A DNA stretch of 64,000 nucleotides, taken from assembly GCA_020831865.1 (NCBI GenBank), contig JAFIFT010000010.1, positions 1 to 64,000 of the forward strand, written 5' to 3'. How positions within the stretch are numbered: the first letter of the stretch is position 1; the number at the start of each line of letters is the position of its first letter. The DNA comes from Legionellaceae bacterium (lineage in GTDB: Bacteria; Pseudomonadota; Gammaproteobacteria; Legionellales; Legionellaceae). Positions 9,727 through 18,310 of this stretch are shown piece after piece. The notes beneath the pieces are model-generated. The model saw nothing but the letters and a program-made list of their open reading frames with translations, was not told the DNA's origin and did no database searches. Made by a program: the position numbers and the translations under genes.

Positions 9727-9993
9727 TTAAGCAGCCATTGCCTTGACACGAGCGCTGAGGCGACTTTTAATGCGAGAAGCTTTGTTTTTGTGAATGAGCC
9801 CTTTACCGCTTGCTTTGTCAATGATGCGCTGTGCTTTGCCGTAGGCTTCCTGTGCGACTGCTTTGTCGCCCGCTATAACCGCTTTCAGAACATTTTTGAC
9901 ATAGGTACGGAACATGGATCGTGCGCTGGTATTCTGTTGGCGAATTTTTACGTTTTGACGTGCACGCTTAATCGCTGATTTAATATTTGCCAC
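9727..9993 (-). CDS. rpsT: 30S ribosomal protein S20
   Basis: Primary 16S rRNA-binding protein of the small subunit. 88 residues, rich in Lys, Arg and Ala, with the S20 start [18 protein letters not shown] and the conserved [15 protein letters not shown] near the end. A GGAG ribosome binding site precedes ATG 9993. It is a single-gene unit with its own strong terminator, as is usual. Confidence 0.97.
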   Translation of the reverse strand: MANIKSAIKRARQNVKIRQQNTSARSMFRTYVKNVLKAVIAGDKAVAQEAYGKAQRIIDKASGKGLIHKNKASRIKSRLSARVKAMAA

Positions 9994-10056
9994 TTAATAG
10001 ACTCCACAATAACAAAAAAACTTAAAGCATGATTTTGCCTAAATACGGCTATCTTG

Positions 10057-10701
10057 TCAAGACTCCTCTGTGGTATTTTCCTTGCTTTGCGCATTTTTCA
10101 AAAACCGGGCAAAATCAATTTTACTTTCCTCACCATCAATCAAGCGATTGATATTTTCCCGGTGCTTATACAAGATCAGCAGGGTGATAAAGAACAGCGG
10201 TGTGACCAGAGTAATATGGCCTGTGGTGTAGACGGCATAAAGCGGCATCAGCATCATGGCTATCATGGAAGCCAGGGAGGAATAATGCGACAGGCGGGCA
10301 ACAATCAACCAGGTTGCCGCGACCATAAATCCTAAAATAAATTGCAGGCCCAGTGCTGCGCCAATAGCGGTAGCCACGCCTTTACCGCCTCGCAAGGAAA
10401 AAAACAAAGGAAACATATGCCCCAGCACTGCTGCCAGCGCGACATAACCCAAGGTGAGGGTATTGACGGCAAGTAGTTTGGCGATGATAAGTGGCAAAAA
10501 GCCTTTCAACAGGTCAACTGCCATGACAACCGCGGCATATTTTTTTCCAGCCAAACGCAACATATTGGTCGCCCCCGGATTTTTAGAGCCTTCAAGACGG
10601 GGATCCGGCAAGTCAAAAAGACGTGCCATGATGATGGCAGAAGATATCGAGCCGATACCATAGGCGGCAATAATAATTACAATCGTTTTCATCATGTCCA
10701 T
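10057..10701 (-). CDS. plsY: Glycerol-3-phosphate acyltransferase PlsY
   Basis: Inner-membrane enzyme that transfers an acyl group from acyl phosphate to glycerol-3-phosphate, the first step of phospholipid synthesis together with PlsX. The three PlsY loops are visible: GSISSAI near the N-terminus, GSKNPGATNMLR near residue 38, and the glycine-rich LRGGKGVATAIG near residue 104. About five membrane spans; 214 residues is slightly long because of a C-terminal tail. AAGG lies eight bases before ATG 10701; alternative starts at 10695 and 10692 are possible. Transcribed towards rpsT. Confidence 0.95.
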   Translation of the reverse strand: MDMMKTIVIIIAAYGIGSISSAIIMARLFDLPDPRLEGSKNPGATNMLRLAGKKYAAVVMAVDLLKGFLPLIIAKLLAVNTLTLGYVALAAVLGHMFPLFFSLRGGKGVATAIGAALGLQFILGFMVAATWLIVARLSHYSSLASMIAMMLMPLYAVYTTGHITLVTPLFFITLLILYKHRENINRLIDGEESKIDFARFLKNAQSKENTTEES

Positions 10702-10911
10702 TGTGTTTACCTTAGATTATCGAATGCAATGAAGGCGCATTAGTCGCGCAACCCGCTCAAATAGTGCTCTGATGCATTCTGCGCAGATGACAGAGACGCA
10801 TACACCGCTATGCTTTTATCCGGAATAGGAAGGTTAATTATATAATTATGTCAATTGCAAAGCAATTTATCATGGCCTATGATTAAAGTTGTTCACTTAA
10901 GGAGAAGGTCA

Positions 10912-11343
10912 ATGAAGCAATTTCGTCTGGCACTGGCAACTGTGATGATGGTTGCGCTACTGCCTTTTGGTTTCGCAGCATCCGTTTCGGGAACCTGGAC
11001 TACTATCGACGATGCCGATGGAAAAAAACGGGCGCTGGTACGGGTGTCTGAAAGCGGTGGGCAACTGAGTGCCCGTATTGTGAAGGTGATTAGCAAAAGG
11101 CCGGGGGATACCGGTATTTGTAGCAAGTGCCCTGGCAATTTTAAGGGAAAACCTATTGCAGGTTTAACCTTCATGTGGGGTATGAAAAAAACAGGAACCG
11201 GTGAGTGGAGCGGTGGTAAAATTCTCGATCCCAAATCGGGTAAAGTATACAATGCCAAAGTGACGCTCAAGGGGAATAAGCTCTATGTGCGCGGTTATGT
11301 TGGCGTTTCCTTGCTGGGCCGAACCCAAGTCTGGGTACGTTAA
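10912..11343 (+). CDS. Exported DUF2147 protein
   Basis: A 143-residue protein with a signal peptide (MKQFRLALATVMMVALLPFG, cleavage near FAA-SVSG) followed by a single DUF2147 domain: SGTWTTIDDADGKKRALVRV, then GTGEWSGGKILDPKSGKVY and a final VRGYVGVSLLGRTQVWVR. A Cys-x2-Cys pair (GICSKCPGN) sits in the middle. The domain is thought to form a lipocalin-like beta barrel; no enzymatic role is established. AAGGAGAAGG just before ATG 10912 decides the start; an upstream in-frame ATG at 10855 would spoil the signal peptide. Monocistronic. Confidence 0.87.
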   Translation: MKQFRLALATVMMVALLPFGFAASVSGTWTTIDDADGKKRALVRVSESGGQLSARIVKVISKRPGDTGICSKCPGNFKGKPIAGLTFMWGMKKTGTGEWSGGKILDPKSGKVYNAKVTLKGNKLYVRGYVGVSLLGRTQVWVR

Positions 11344-11609
11344 TAGCCCGGATACCGGAGGTAGCCTGTGTCCAGGGGCTTTACGTTTCCGTTGACACCC
11401 TTTGATATCCTTTTGAAATTCTGAATGGAGTGTCATTCTGTTCCAGGATTTCAAAAGGTTCCATAAGCTTGCGCATCAAAAACCAACCTGTCTTTCGTCC
11501 TATCTACGATGGTCTGTGGCTGTGCCTTTTTATTCGACACAGGAGTGGTGCATTGCTCGCAAGCAGTTTACAATAGGGTAGTCTATGGAATGCAATGAAT
11601 TGAAAAATT

Positions 11610-12998
11610 ATGGTTGAAGCAACGGTACAGGCACAAAAAAAATCGCTGGATTTATTAAAACGTCCTCCCCATTCCTCTGAAGCAGAGCAGGCTATTATTG
11701 GCGGCCTGATGCTGGATAATCAGGTTTGGGATAAAATTAGCACCAAATTGTGTGAAGATGATTTTTATCGGACCGAACATCGGGTTCTGTATCGGGCTAT
11801 TGTTGATCTGGTACGCAAAGAGCAACCTTTTGATGTCGTAACGCTTCTGGACACCCTTAAAAACTTTGACGCTCTTGATGAAGCCGGTGGTGAAACCTAT
11901 CTTTTTGAACTGGCCAATAATACTCCCAGCGTGGCAAATGTTACCGCTTACGCGGAAATAGTACGTGAGAAATCCGTGCAGCGCCAACTGATTGCGGTGG
12001 CCAGTGAAATAGCGGATTCAGCCTATAATCCGGTCGGACGTGATCTGAGCGAACTCCTGGATATGGCGGAAACACGCGTCTTTGCCATTGCCGAACAAAC
12101 CGGTACCGATGGTGGTCCTGAGAGCATCAAGAACATTTTGGTGAAAGCGGTAGAAAAGATTGATGCATTGTACAATAACGGCGATGTCATTACCGGATTG
12201 GCCACCGGGCTGTCGGATTTGGATGAAATGACTTCCGGTTTGCAACCGTCTGATTTGGTGATTGTTGCCGGTCGTCCCTCGATGGGAAAAACCACTCTGG
12301 TCATGAATATGGCCGAACACGCCGCGATTCAGGCCAAAAACCCGGTATTGGTATTCTCCATGGAGATGCCGGCAGACTCACTGGCTATGCGGATGATGTC
12401 TTCTCTCGGACGGATTGATCAGCATCGCATCCGCACCGGTAAACTGGAAGAAGAAGACTGGCCGCGGGTGACTTCGGCCGTACATATGTTATCTGAAGCC
12501 CCTTTGTTTATAGATGATACCCCCGCTTTAAGTCCAATGGAAATGCGTGCCCGTGCGCGACGCCTGGCGAAAGAGCATGGCCAATTGGGCTTGGTGGTGG
12601 TCGATTATCTGCAATTAATGAAGATCCCTGGTTTTAAGGCGGAGAACCGTACAGCGGAGATATCGGAAATTTCCCGTTCTTTGAAGGCATTAGCCAAGGA
12701 GTTGAATGTGCCGGTTGTGGCTTTGTCCCAGTTAAACCGTAGCCTTGAGCAACGGCAGGACAAGCGGCCAGTTATGTCCGATTTGCGGGAGTCCGGCGCG
12801 ATTGAGCAGGACGCCGATTTGATCTGTTTTATTTATCGGGATGAGGTTTATAATGAGGAAACCCACGATAAAGGGGTCGCGGAAATTATTGTGGCAAAAC
12901 AAAGAAACGGGCCGATTGGCAAAGTACGAGTAGCCTTCCTTGGGAAGTATACCCGCTTTGAAGATCTGGCCTACAGTGGATACCAAGAGAGTGACTAA
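11610..12998 (+). CDS. dnaB: Replicative DNA helicase DnaB
   Basis: Hexameric 5'-3' helicase at the replication fork. N-terminal primase-interacting domain (PPHSSEAEQAIIGGLMLDN at residues 19-37) and C-terminal RecA-like domain with Walker A GRPSMGKTTLVMNMAEHAA near residue 222, Walker B LGLVVVDYLQLM near residue 328, and SDLRESGAIEQDADLI plus the arginine-finger region near the end. 462 residues is standard and no intein is present. Its stop codon overlaps the first base of the alr ATG, so the two are translationally coupled, an arrangement also known in related gammaproteobacteria. No clear promoter is seen in the 266 bases upstream. Confidence 0.97.
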   Translation: MVEATVQAQKKSLDLLKRPPHSSEAEQAIIGGLMLDNQVWDKISTKLCEDDFYRTEHRVLYRAIVDLVRKEQPFDVVTLLDTLKNFDALDEAGGETYLFELANNTPSVANVTAYAEIVREKSVQRQLIAVASEIADSAYNPVGRDLSELLDMAETRVFAIAEQTGTDGGPESIKNILVKAVEKIDALYNNGDVITGLATGLSDLDEMTSGLQPSDLVIVAGRPSMGKTTLVMNMAEHAAIQAKNPVLVFSMEMPADSLAMRMMSSLGRIDQHRIRTGKLEEEDWPRVTSAVHMLSEAPLFIDDTPALSPMEMRARARRLAKEHGQLGLVVVDYLQLMKIPGFKAENRTAEISEISRSLKALAKELNVPVVALSQLNRSLEQRQDKRPVMSDLRESGAIEQDADLICFIYRDEVYNEETHDKGVAEIIVAKQRNGPIGKVRVAFLGKYTRFEDLAYSGYQESD

Positions 12999-14107
12999 TG
13001 GCACGACAAACGGGTATCAACATTAACCGGGATGCACTGCAACATAATGTGGCCATCGTGCGTCAACGAGCGCCCACACAGCATATTATTGCCATGGTCA
13101 AGGCCAACAGCTATGGCTGTGGTATTGAAACTGTGACGGCTGTCCTGCAGGATCGGGTCTGGGCTTTTGGAGTGGCGTGTTTGGAAGAAGGCATGCTCAT
13201 CCGCAAATTGGGTATCGGCCAAGACTGCGTGTTAATGGAGGGGGTGTTCAATGCGGAAGAGTTACGACTTGCCGCTGCACAAAACATGCAACTGGTCATC
13301 CATTCGCTTTGGCAATTGGAATTGTTGCTCAATACGGCACTGGCGCAACCGCTCCGCATTTGGATGAAACTCGATAGTGGTATGCATCGTCTGGGTTTCT
13401 CGCCGGCACAGCTACCGGCGGTTTATGCGGCACTGCAAGCCTGTCACTGGGTGGCGCCGGAGATTGGTCTGATGTCGCATTTTGCCTGTGCTGATGTGCC
13501 AGAACATCCGTATAGCATGCAACAATTACAGTGCTTTGAGCAGGCTCGCACGCAATTGGGTGGCATTGGATTGCTCAGCATGGCTAATTCTGCTGCTATT
13601 CTAAGCTGTCCGCAGAGTCATTATGACTGTGTCCGCCCTGGTCTGATGTTATATGGTGTTTCGCCTGTTGTCGGGCAGTTGGCACCGGATTTTGGTTTGC
13701 AGGCGGTGATGAGTTTTTATGCCCAGGTGTTAACCATCCAGAATTTCCCGGCAGGAAGTCCCATTGGCTATGGGGGCGTTTGGCAAAGTCAGCGCCCCAG
13801 TAAAATCGCAGTGGTGACGGCGGGATATGGCGATGGTTATCCCCGTCATGTGGCGGTTGGCACCAAGGTCTTTATCGCTGGCTACGAGGCACCTATCGTG
13901 GGACATATTTCCATGGATATGATGACAGTTGATATCAGCGATTGTCCAACGGTTGCTATTCATGATCGAGTTGAACTCTGGGGAAATCGCATCCCTGTTG
14001 AGTACGTCGCGCAACAGGCCGGAACGATCCCCTATGAATTGCTCTGCCAACAGCAGATACGTCCTTCCCTGTACACAACGACCGTCCTTGCGGCGGAGAA
14101 TGACTAA
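12998..14107 (+). CDS. alr: Alanine racemase
   Basis: PLP enzyme converting L- to D-alanine for peptidoglycan. The PLP lysine lies in MVKANSYGCG near residue 33 (the usual motif is KANAYGHG; serine and cysteine replace alanine and histidine, a mild deviation). KLDSGMHRLGF, MSHFACAD, the PLP-phosphate contact region and the catalytic tyrosine segment SPIGYGGVW follow in order, then the C-terminal beta domain with GHISMDMMTVDI. 369 residues is normal. Overlaps the dnaB stop by one base. The downstream lipoprotein gene starts 82 bases later. Confidence 0.95.
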   Translation: MARQTGININRDALQHNVAIVRQRAPTQHIIAMVKANSYGCGIETVTAVLQDRVWAFGVACLEEGMLIRKLGIGQDCVLMEGVFNAEELRLAAAQNMQLVIHSLWQLELLLNTALAQPLRIWMKLDSGMHRLGFSPAQLPAVYAALQACHWVAPEIGLMSHFACADVPEHPYSMQQLQCFEQARTQLGGIGLLSMANSAAILSCPQSHYDCVRPGLMLYGVSPVVGQLAPDFGLQAVMSFYAQVLTIQNFPAGSPIGYGGVWQSQRPSKIAVVTAGYGDGYPRHVAVGTKVFIAGYEAPIVGHISMDMMTVDISDCPTVAIHDRVELWGNRIPVEYVAQQAGTIPYELLCQQQIRPSLYTTTVLAAEND

Positions 14108-14189
14108 TTTTGTGCCGGTACAGACTGGTTTGTTTGTAACAATACTGATAGAATCGCTTTGTTTTTTACCATAAATCGATGAGGGTATC

Positions 14190-14639
14190 ATGAAAAGAAC
14201 TCTGAGCGCAGCTTTGGTTGCCACGCTTGTATTAAGTGGTTGTGCGCAGGTCAGTAATCAAGGCTTGGGTACGGCTACGGGTGGTATCGTTGGCGGGCTA
14301 TTGGGAAGTCAGTTTGGTGGGGGATCCGGCCGTGTTGCGGCGGCAGCAGGTGGTGCTTTATTAGGAGCATGGGTGGGTGGCAACATTGGCCGAACGATGG
14401 ATCGCCAAGACCGCATGGAAATGCAGCGTGCCCTGGAAACAGCCCCCACAGGCAGAGCCGTGAACTGGCGTAATCCGGACAATGGTAACCGCTACACCGT
14501 GAAACCAACGCGTACCTATTACCATGGCCGCCAGGCTTGCCGGGAATATACGACACAAGCCATGATTGGCGGAAAATCACAACAAATTTTTGGCAAGGCC
14601 TGTCGTCAGTCGGATGGCTCCTGGCGTGTTGTTGAGTAA
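14190..14639 (+). CDS. Glycine-zipper outer membrane lipoprotein (17 kDa surface antigen type)
   Basis: 149-residue lipoprotein: signal peptide ending in the lipobox LVLSGC (Cys 18), then a glycine-zipper segment of about 50 residues (GGIVGGLLGSQFGGG, AAAGGALLGAWVGGNIG) and a basic, tyrosine-containing C-terminal part with two cysteines (QACREY, GKACRQ). This matches the rickettsial 17 kDa antigen / SlyB-like 2TM glycine-zipper family. Likely role is in the outer membrane, but no function is proven for the family. GAGG precedes ATG 14190. Confidence 0.85.
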   Translation: MKRTLSAALVATLVLSGCAQVSNQGLGTATGGIVGGLLGSQFGGGSGRVAAAAGGALLGAWVGGNIGRTMDRQDRMEMQRALETAPTGRAVNWRNPDNGNRYTVKPTRTYYHGRQACREYTTQAMIGGKSQQIFGKACRQSDGSWRVVE

Positions 14640-14662
14640 CACGGGACGGGTCTTCGGGTAGG

Positions 14663-14696
14663 GGCAGAGCATGTATGGTGTTCATCATGCTCTGCC
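14663..14696 (+). terminator. Hairpin after the lipoprotein gene
   Basis: GGCAGAGCATG and CATGCTCTGCC form a perfect 11-bp stem around a 12-base loop, 24 bases after the stop. There is no T-run after it, so it may be a weak terminator or an mRNA 3' end stabiliser. Confidence 0.5.
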
Positions 14697-14709
14697 ATAT
14701 TCCGGGTTA

Positions 14710-14895
14710 AATGCATCTAAATTTTGAACTCTAAACATCTTATTTTTGCCCATGTACCGTGCTTTATGCACGGTATCCAAGCGATTTTGAATGGCGATCG
14801 GAACTGGATTCCGCACATAAAGCGCGGAACTGGATTCCGCACATAAAGCGCGGAACTCAGGTATTTTGATTTTACAGTGTTCGTTTAGATGCATT
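14710..14895. repeat. Palindromic non-coding element with 12-bp inverted ends
   Basis: AATGCATCTAAA at 14710-14721 and TTTAGATGCATT at 14884-14895 are perfect inverted copies bounding 186 bases. Inside lie a hairpin ACCGTGC/GCACGGT (14756-14774) and two tandem copies of a 26-base unit (14800-14825, 14826-14851, then a six-base partial copy). Each unit contains a TTCCGC/GCGGAA hairpin with the loop ACATAAAGC, the reverse complement of the GCTTTATG core in the first hairpin. It looks like a REP or MITE-type element between the lipoprotein and CBS genes. It fills nearly all of this 345-base gene-free stretch. Confidence 0.7.
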
Positions 14896-14940
14896 CCTCC
14901 TAAGCATATCGTTGTGCAATAATTTTTCATCCCTGTTTTG

Positions 14941-14949
14941 TGCTATAAT
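14941..14949 (+). promoter_or_regulatory. Extended -10 promoter of the CBS gene
   Basis: TGCTATAAT combines a consensus TATAAT with the TG of an extended -10, 36 bases before the CBS start. No good -35 box is seen, as often with extended -10 promoters. Confidence 0.55.
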
Positions 14950-14984
14950 TAGAGCAGTATGTAGACTGGAGCAGGGGAGGCATC

Positions 14985-15419
14985 ATGAGCCGTTTAATTT
15001 TATCGCTACTCCCAAAACCTCGACGCCCTATCGCTCGGGTGCAGCCGGATGTGAGTGTTCAGCAATGTCTTGCAATCATGCTGGCACAGGACATCGGCGC
15101 ATTGTTACTGGTCGATGACAATAATGTTGTGGGTATTTTGTCGGAACGGGATCTGGTCCGCAACTGTCTGAACAAAGGACTTGATATCCATACGACTACG
15201 GCAGGAGACGTGGCCTACGCCGATATTTCTGTATTACAAATTGATGATACGATTGAACAGGCGATGCAGGTGATGACCAGCACCAAAAGACGCCATGTGT
15301 TGATTGAGGAGCATGGAGAACTGGCCGCTATGATTTCTATTGGTGATATTCTGTATTATTTGCTGGATGATAACCAGCGCGTTATCGAACAACTGGAAAA
15401 TTATATCCATACCTATTAA
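14985..15419 (+). CDS. CBS-domain pair protein
   Basis: 144 residues made almost entirely of two CBS domains that form one Bateman module: the first around residues 15-65 (QPDVSVQQCLAIMLAQDIGALLLVD, then GILSERDLVR) and the second around residues 75-130 (DDTIEQAMQVMTSTKRRHVLI, then MISIGDILYYLL). Such stand-alone proteins usually sense adenine nucleotides or regulate a partner. GGGAGG lies five bases before ATG 14985. The CDGSH gene follows after 30 bases, so the two may be co-transcribed. Partner and ligand cannot be deduced. Confidence 0.88.
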   Translation: MSRLILSLLPKPRRPIARVQPDVSVQQCLAIMLAQDIGALLLVDDNNVVGILSERDLVRNCLNKGLDIHTTTAGDVAYADISVLQIDDTIEQAMQVMTSTKRRHVLIEEHGELAAMISIGDILYYLLDDNQRVIEQLENYIHTY

Positions 15420-15449
15420 ACTGAAAGAAAAGCTCTGGATATACAGGAT

Positions 15450-15704
15450 ATGGATAAGCCTAAGCGATTCCCCATTGCCCATGCGGTAGAGGCTGGACAG
15501 CTCTACTATTGGTGTTCTTGCGGGGAAACGGCCTCACCCCCTTTTTGTGATGGCGATGACTGTGGTGATAAAAAAATTACCTACCGGGCTTGTTACAGTG
15601 AAACCTTACTTTTTTGTACCTGTACTGAAACAGCAGAGCCTCCCTTATGTGATGGTTCCCACTTGCGCTTGTTCAGCGCAGCGCTAAATACCAAGACAGA
15701 ATAG
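15450..15704 (+). CDS. CDGSH iron-sulfur domain protein (one complete, one altered motif)
   Basis: 84-residue protein of two CDGSH-type segments. Family proteins hold a 2Fe-2S cluster by three Cys and one His in C-x-C-x2-S/T-x3-P-x-C-D-G-S-H. The second segment fits exactly (CTCTETAEPPLCDGSH). The first reads CSCGETASPPFCDGDDC: its histidine position is Asp, so it may bind a cluster with different ligation or not at all. Likely role is electron transfer or redox sensing. No signal peptide, so cytosolic. Located between a CBS protein and a diguanylate cyclase in the same direction. Confidence 0.85.
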   Translation: MDKPKRFPIAHAVEAGQLYYWCSCGETASPPFCDGDDCGDKKITYRACYSETLLFCTCTETAEPPLCDGSHLRLFSAALNTKTE

Positions 15705-15737
15705 TCAATATGCATTATAAGCAGGGCAAGAGACCTC

Positions 15738-17312
15738 ATGAAAGAACTCAACAGAATTGATCCGCAGCTGAAGAAAAAAATTATTAATACTATTTCTCAG
15801 TATGAGGAGAAGTGCCACCACTTACAGACCGAGCTGGACGTGTTGCGCGAAACGATTGCACAACACAACCAAATCCCGTCTGCAGATCATCCTGATGGGG
15901 ATATCCATATCACGGCCTTGCAGACCGTCTTAAGTGGACATCCATCTGCGGAGGTGAATAGCCGTTTGTTGATATTACGGGAGATGCTACGGAGTTTACA
16001 AAGTAAAACCCAGGATCAACAACAGCAAATACAGCGCTTTATCAGGCGAGCGACGGACTTGTTGAAAGCTGCCGATGCGCAGTATGTTTTTAGCAAACCC
16101 ATGAGTAAACTTGAAAAGTCATTAGCAGAGCCAGCCAATGAAAAATTATTGGCGAATCAATTTTTAAATGTACTGCAACAGTACCTTCAGTTTTGTCAAC
16201 AAAGTTTGGGCGATCTCTGTCCTGATAAGCGCGTTGAGCGGGATGGGGCAGAGCAGACGAAACGAACCGCTGTTTTTTTAGGCCCTATGCTAAATGACAG
16301 CCTGCGCGAATTGTTAACCTCTTTATCCTTTCCCGAACAGCTGGGGCATAAGACAAGTCAATTACTGGCGATGCTTCAGCAGCCTTTATCGGACAAGCGT
16401 CTCGTTGATGTATTGGATCAGGTGACCGAATTAGTGGTGTTGGCATTTAATTTGGAGCAGAATCGCCTGAAACTTTTTTTACAGGATATCAGCAAGCAAT
16501 TGGTCGATTTTGAAAGTTATCTGCAAATTTCGCAGTCTTTTGGTCAGAATGCGCGTGAAGAAAGCCAAGAGTTAGCAGGGGGGATTGATGATCAAATCAG
16601 TCAGATACAACAGCATATGCATCAATGTACAGATCTGGCTGATTTAATACACTGTGTTGAGAAAGGTTTTAAGCAAATTGGTGAACGCATGCAACGATTT
16701 CGTGCCCACGAAGAGCAGCGCATTGCAGCCTATGCCGAACAGGTTGAGACCTTGCAACAAAATGTCGTACGGGCAGAGCAACAGGTGGCGGATATTCAGG
16801 AGATGCTCTCCTATCGCGAATTGCACATGCACCTGGATCGTCTGACCGGTATGCCCAATCGGGCAGCTTATGATGAGCATCTCCTGCATGCCTGGCAGCG
16901 CTGGCAGCGTGGTTTTGGTGATTTAAGTCTGGCTATTGGCGATATCGATCATTTTAAAACCATTAATGATACCTATGGGCACCTTGCTGGTGACAAGGTA
17001 TTAAAAAAAATCGCCCATCTTTTTCGTTCCAGCATTCGAGCGGTAGACTTTGTGGCTCGTTATGGGGGAGAGGAATTTGTTCTGGTGTTTGAGCGTACCC
17101 CGGTGGATGAGGCGCAGAAGATTCTGGAAGAATTGCGTAAGTTGGTACAGGACACCGACTTTTATTATCGCAATACAAAAGTAGATATTAGCCTCTCTTT
17201 TGGTGTAACCATGTTGAAGGAAGATGATGATCTGGAAATGCTCTTTGACCGGGCGGATACGGCACTGTACAAGGCGAAAAAATCAGGGCGAAACCGGATT
17301 GAGGTCTTGTAG
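15738..17312 (+). CDS. Diguanylate cyclase (GGDEF) with long coiled-coil N-terminus
   Basis: Synthesises cyclic di-GMP. The C-terminal 160 residues form a complete GGDEF domain: LTGMPNRAAYDEHL, DIDHFKTINDTYGHLAGD (metal- and substrate-binding), the active-site ARYGGEEFVLVF, and KKSGRNRIEV at the end. An RxxD product-inhibition site (RAVD) lies five residues before GGEEF, so feedback control is likely retained. The first 360 residues are hydrophilic, glutamine-rich and largely helical/coiled-coil, with no membrane segment; the input signal is unknown. Length 524. It starts 33 bases after the CDGSH gene. Confidence 0.92.
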   Translation: MKELNRIDPQLKKKIINTISQYEEKCHHLQTELDVLRETIAQHNQIPSADHPDGDIHITALQTVLSGHPSAEVNSRLLILREMLRSLQSKTQDQQQQIQRFIRRATDLLKAADAQYVFSKPMSKLEKSLAEPANEKLLANQFLNVLQQYLQFCQQSLGDLCPDKRVERDGAEQTKRTAVFLGPMLNDSLRELLTSLSFPEQLGHKTSQLLAMLQQPLSDKRLVDVLDQVTELVVLAFNLEQNRLKLFLQDISKQLVDFESYLQISQSFGQNAREESQELAGGIDDQISQIQQHMHQCTDLADLIHCVEKGFKQIGERMQRFRAHEEQRIAAYAEQVETLQQNVVRAEQQVADIQEMLSYRELHMHLDRLTGMPNRAAYDEHLLHAWQRWQRGFGDLSLAIGDIDHFKTINDTYGHLAGDKVLKKIAHLFRSSIRAVDFVARYGGEEFVLVFERTPVDEAQKILEELRKLVQDTDFYYRNTKVDISLSFGVTMLKEDDDLEMLFDRADTALYKAKKSGRNRIEVL

Positions 17313-17322
17313 GACCCTGGAC

Positions 17323-17352
17323 TAAAGCGAAGCACGTTCAGCTTTATTTTTT
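17323..17352 (+). terminator. Terminator after the diguanylate cyclase gene
   Basis: TAAAGCGAA pairs with TTC-GCTTTA (one A bulged) around GCACG and is followed by seven T. It overlaps the stop region of the convergent methyltransferase gene. Confidence 0.55.
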
Positions 17353-18162
17353 AGCCAGAACCACATCAATAATGTGGGTATCTTCATAAGGGAAGGTGAA
17401 AATTCGGCTGAATAAGCGTTTCAGGCGTTCCAGCAGAAAGTGTTTGGGGAGCATGCGAATGGAAAGGCTATTGAGAAACCAGGTGCCTTCTATTCCAAAG
17501 GTAGACAGCTCGTCAATATCGTTGAGCCGTACCGGAATGTGTAAGCGTTGATGCTCGAGTACCTCAAAGTCATGCTCTTTAAAGACCCGGAGCAGTTCAT
17601 CCTGTCCGGAGGCGACCGTCGTATTCCGTACCATGTTTTTATAGTAGTGTCCCACCATGCGGCTGACGAGGGAGTCTTGCGTGATAAATTCGGTCAGCAT
17701 GGCCTGTGCCTGAGGAAAGGATTCATAGGTGGTGGTAATCAATGAGAAATAGCCATTCGATCGCGTCAGGTTTTTAGCCTGGTTAAACAGGGCGTGAATC
17801 GGAATATAGGCATTGATAAAATGCGCCAGCACCAAGTCCTGGCTATGCATCGGCAGGTAAAGATCGGCATCGGTAGCACTGCCTTCAATGGTCTTAATAT
17901 CAAGATGCTGTCGAGCCAGTTTGAGCATTTCTGATGAAATATCAATACCCGTTAAATCGGCATTGGGCATCGACTCGTTGAGTTTTTTTAGAAAAAGGCC
18001 ATTACCTACGCCCAGATCGAGAACCTTATAATGGTCTCGGGGATGGGGAATATGCTTTGTAATTTGCTCTATTGCAAGCTGATGACTTCTGCTGATGGAC
18101 CCAAAACGATTCGCTGTTTGGTAATGATCCGCAATGTTGTCATACATGCCCTTCAAGGTCAT
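17344..18162 (-). CDS. Class I SAM-dependent methyltransferase of unknown substrate
   Basis: 272 residues. The methyltransferase core is clear: N-terminal MYDNIADHYQTANRFGSIS, motif I VLDLGVGNGLFLKKL near residue 46, the strand-2 acid in TGIDISSEML, EGSATDADLYLPMHSQDLVL, and a later YFSLITTTYESF. The C-terminal third is family-specific and I do not recognise it. It could act on a small molecule or a quinone/lipid; nothing in its neighbours decides this. Its upstream side is only 114 bases from the IS630 element, so the insertion may have separated it from its original promoter. Confidence 0.82.
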   Translation of the reverse strand: MTLKGMYDNIADHYQTANRFGSISRSHQLAIEQITKHIPHPRDHYKVLDLGVGNGLFLKKLNESMPNADLTGIDISSEMLKLARQHLDIKTIEGSATDADLYLPMHSQDLVLAHFINAYIPIHALFNQAKNLTRSNGYFSLITTTYESFPQAQAMLTEFITQDSLVSRMVGHYYKNMVRNTTVASGQDELLRVFKEHDFEVLEHQRLHIPVRLNDIDELSTFGIEGTWFLNSLSIRMLPKHFLLERLKRLFSRIFTFPYEDTHIIDVVLAKK

Positions 18163-18276
18163 GCAATGGTCTCAATAGAAAAAGGTAAGGTAGATTATAT
18201 CAGGACTTGCCACAAACTCCCAATTTCTGCTTGAAAAAATTGCCGGTTTGATGAGGACACGGGCTGAGCGCACTAT

Positions 18277-18310
18277 TAAGCGGACTTCATTAAATACCTA
18301 GCGTAAATCA
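18277..18310. repeat. IS630 element, left terminal inverted repeat with TA
   Basis: Begins TAAGCGGACTTCATTAAA; matches the reverse complement of 19398-19431 at 30 of 34 positions. The leading TA is the likely target duplication. Confidence 0.88.
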
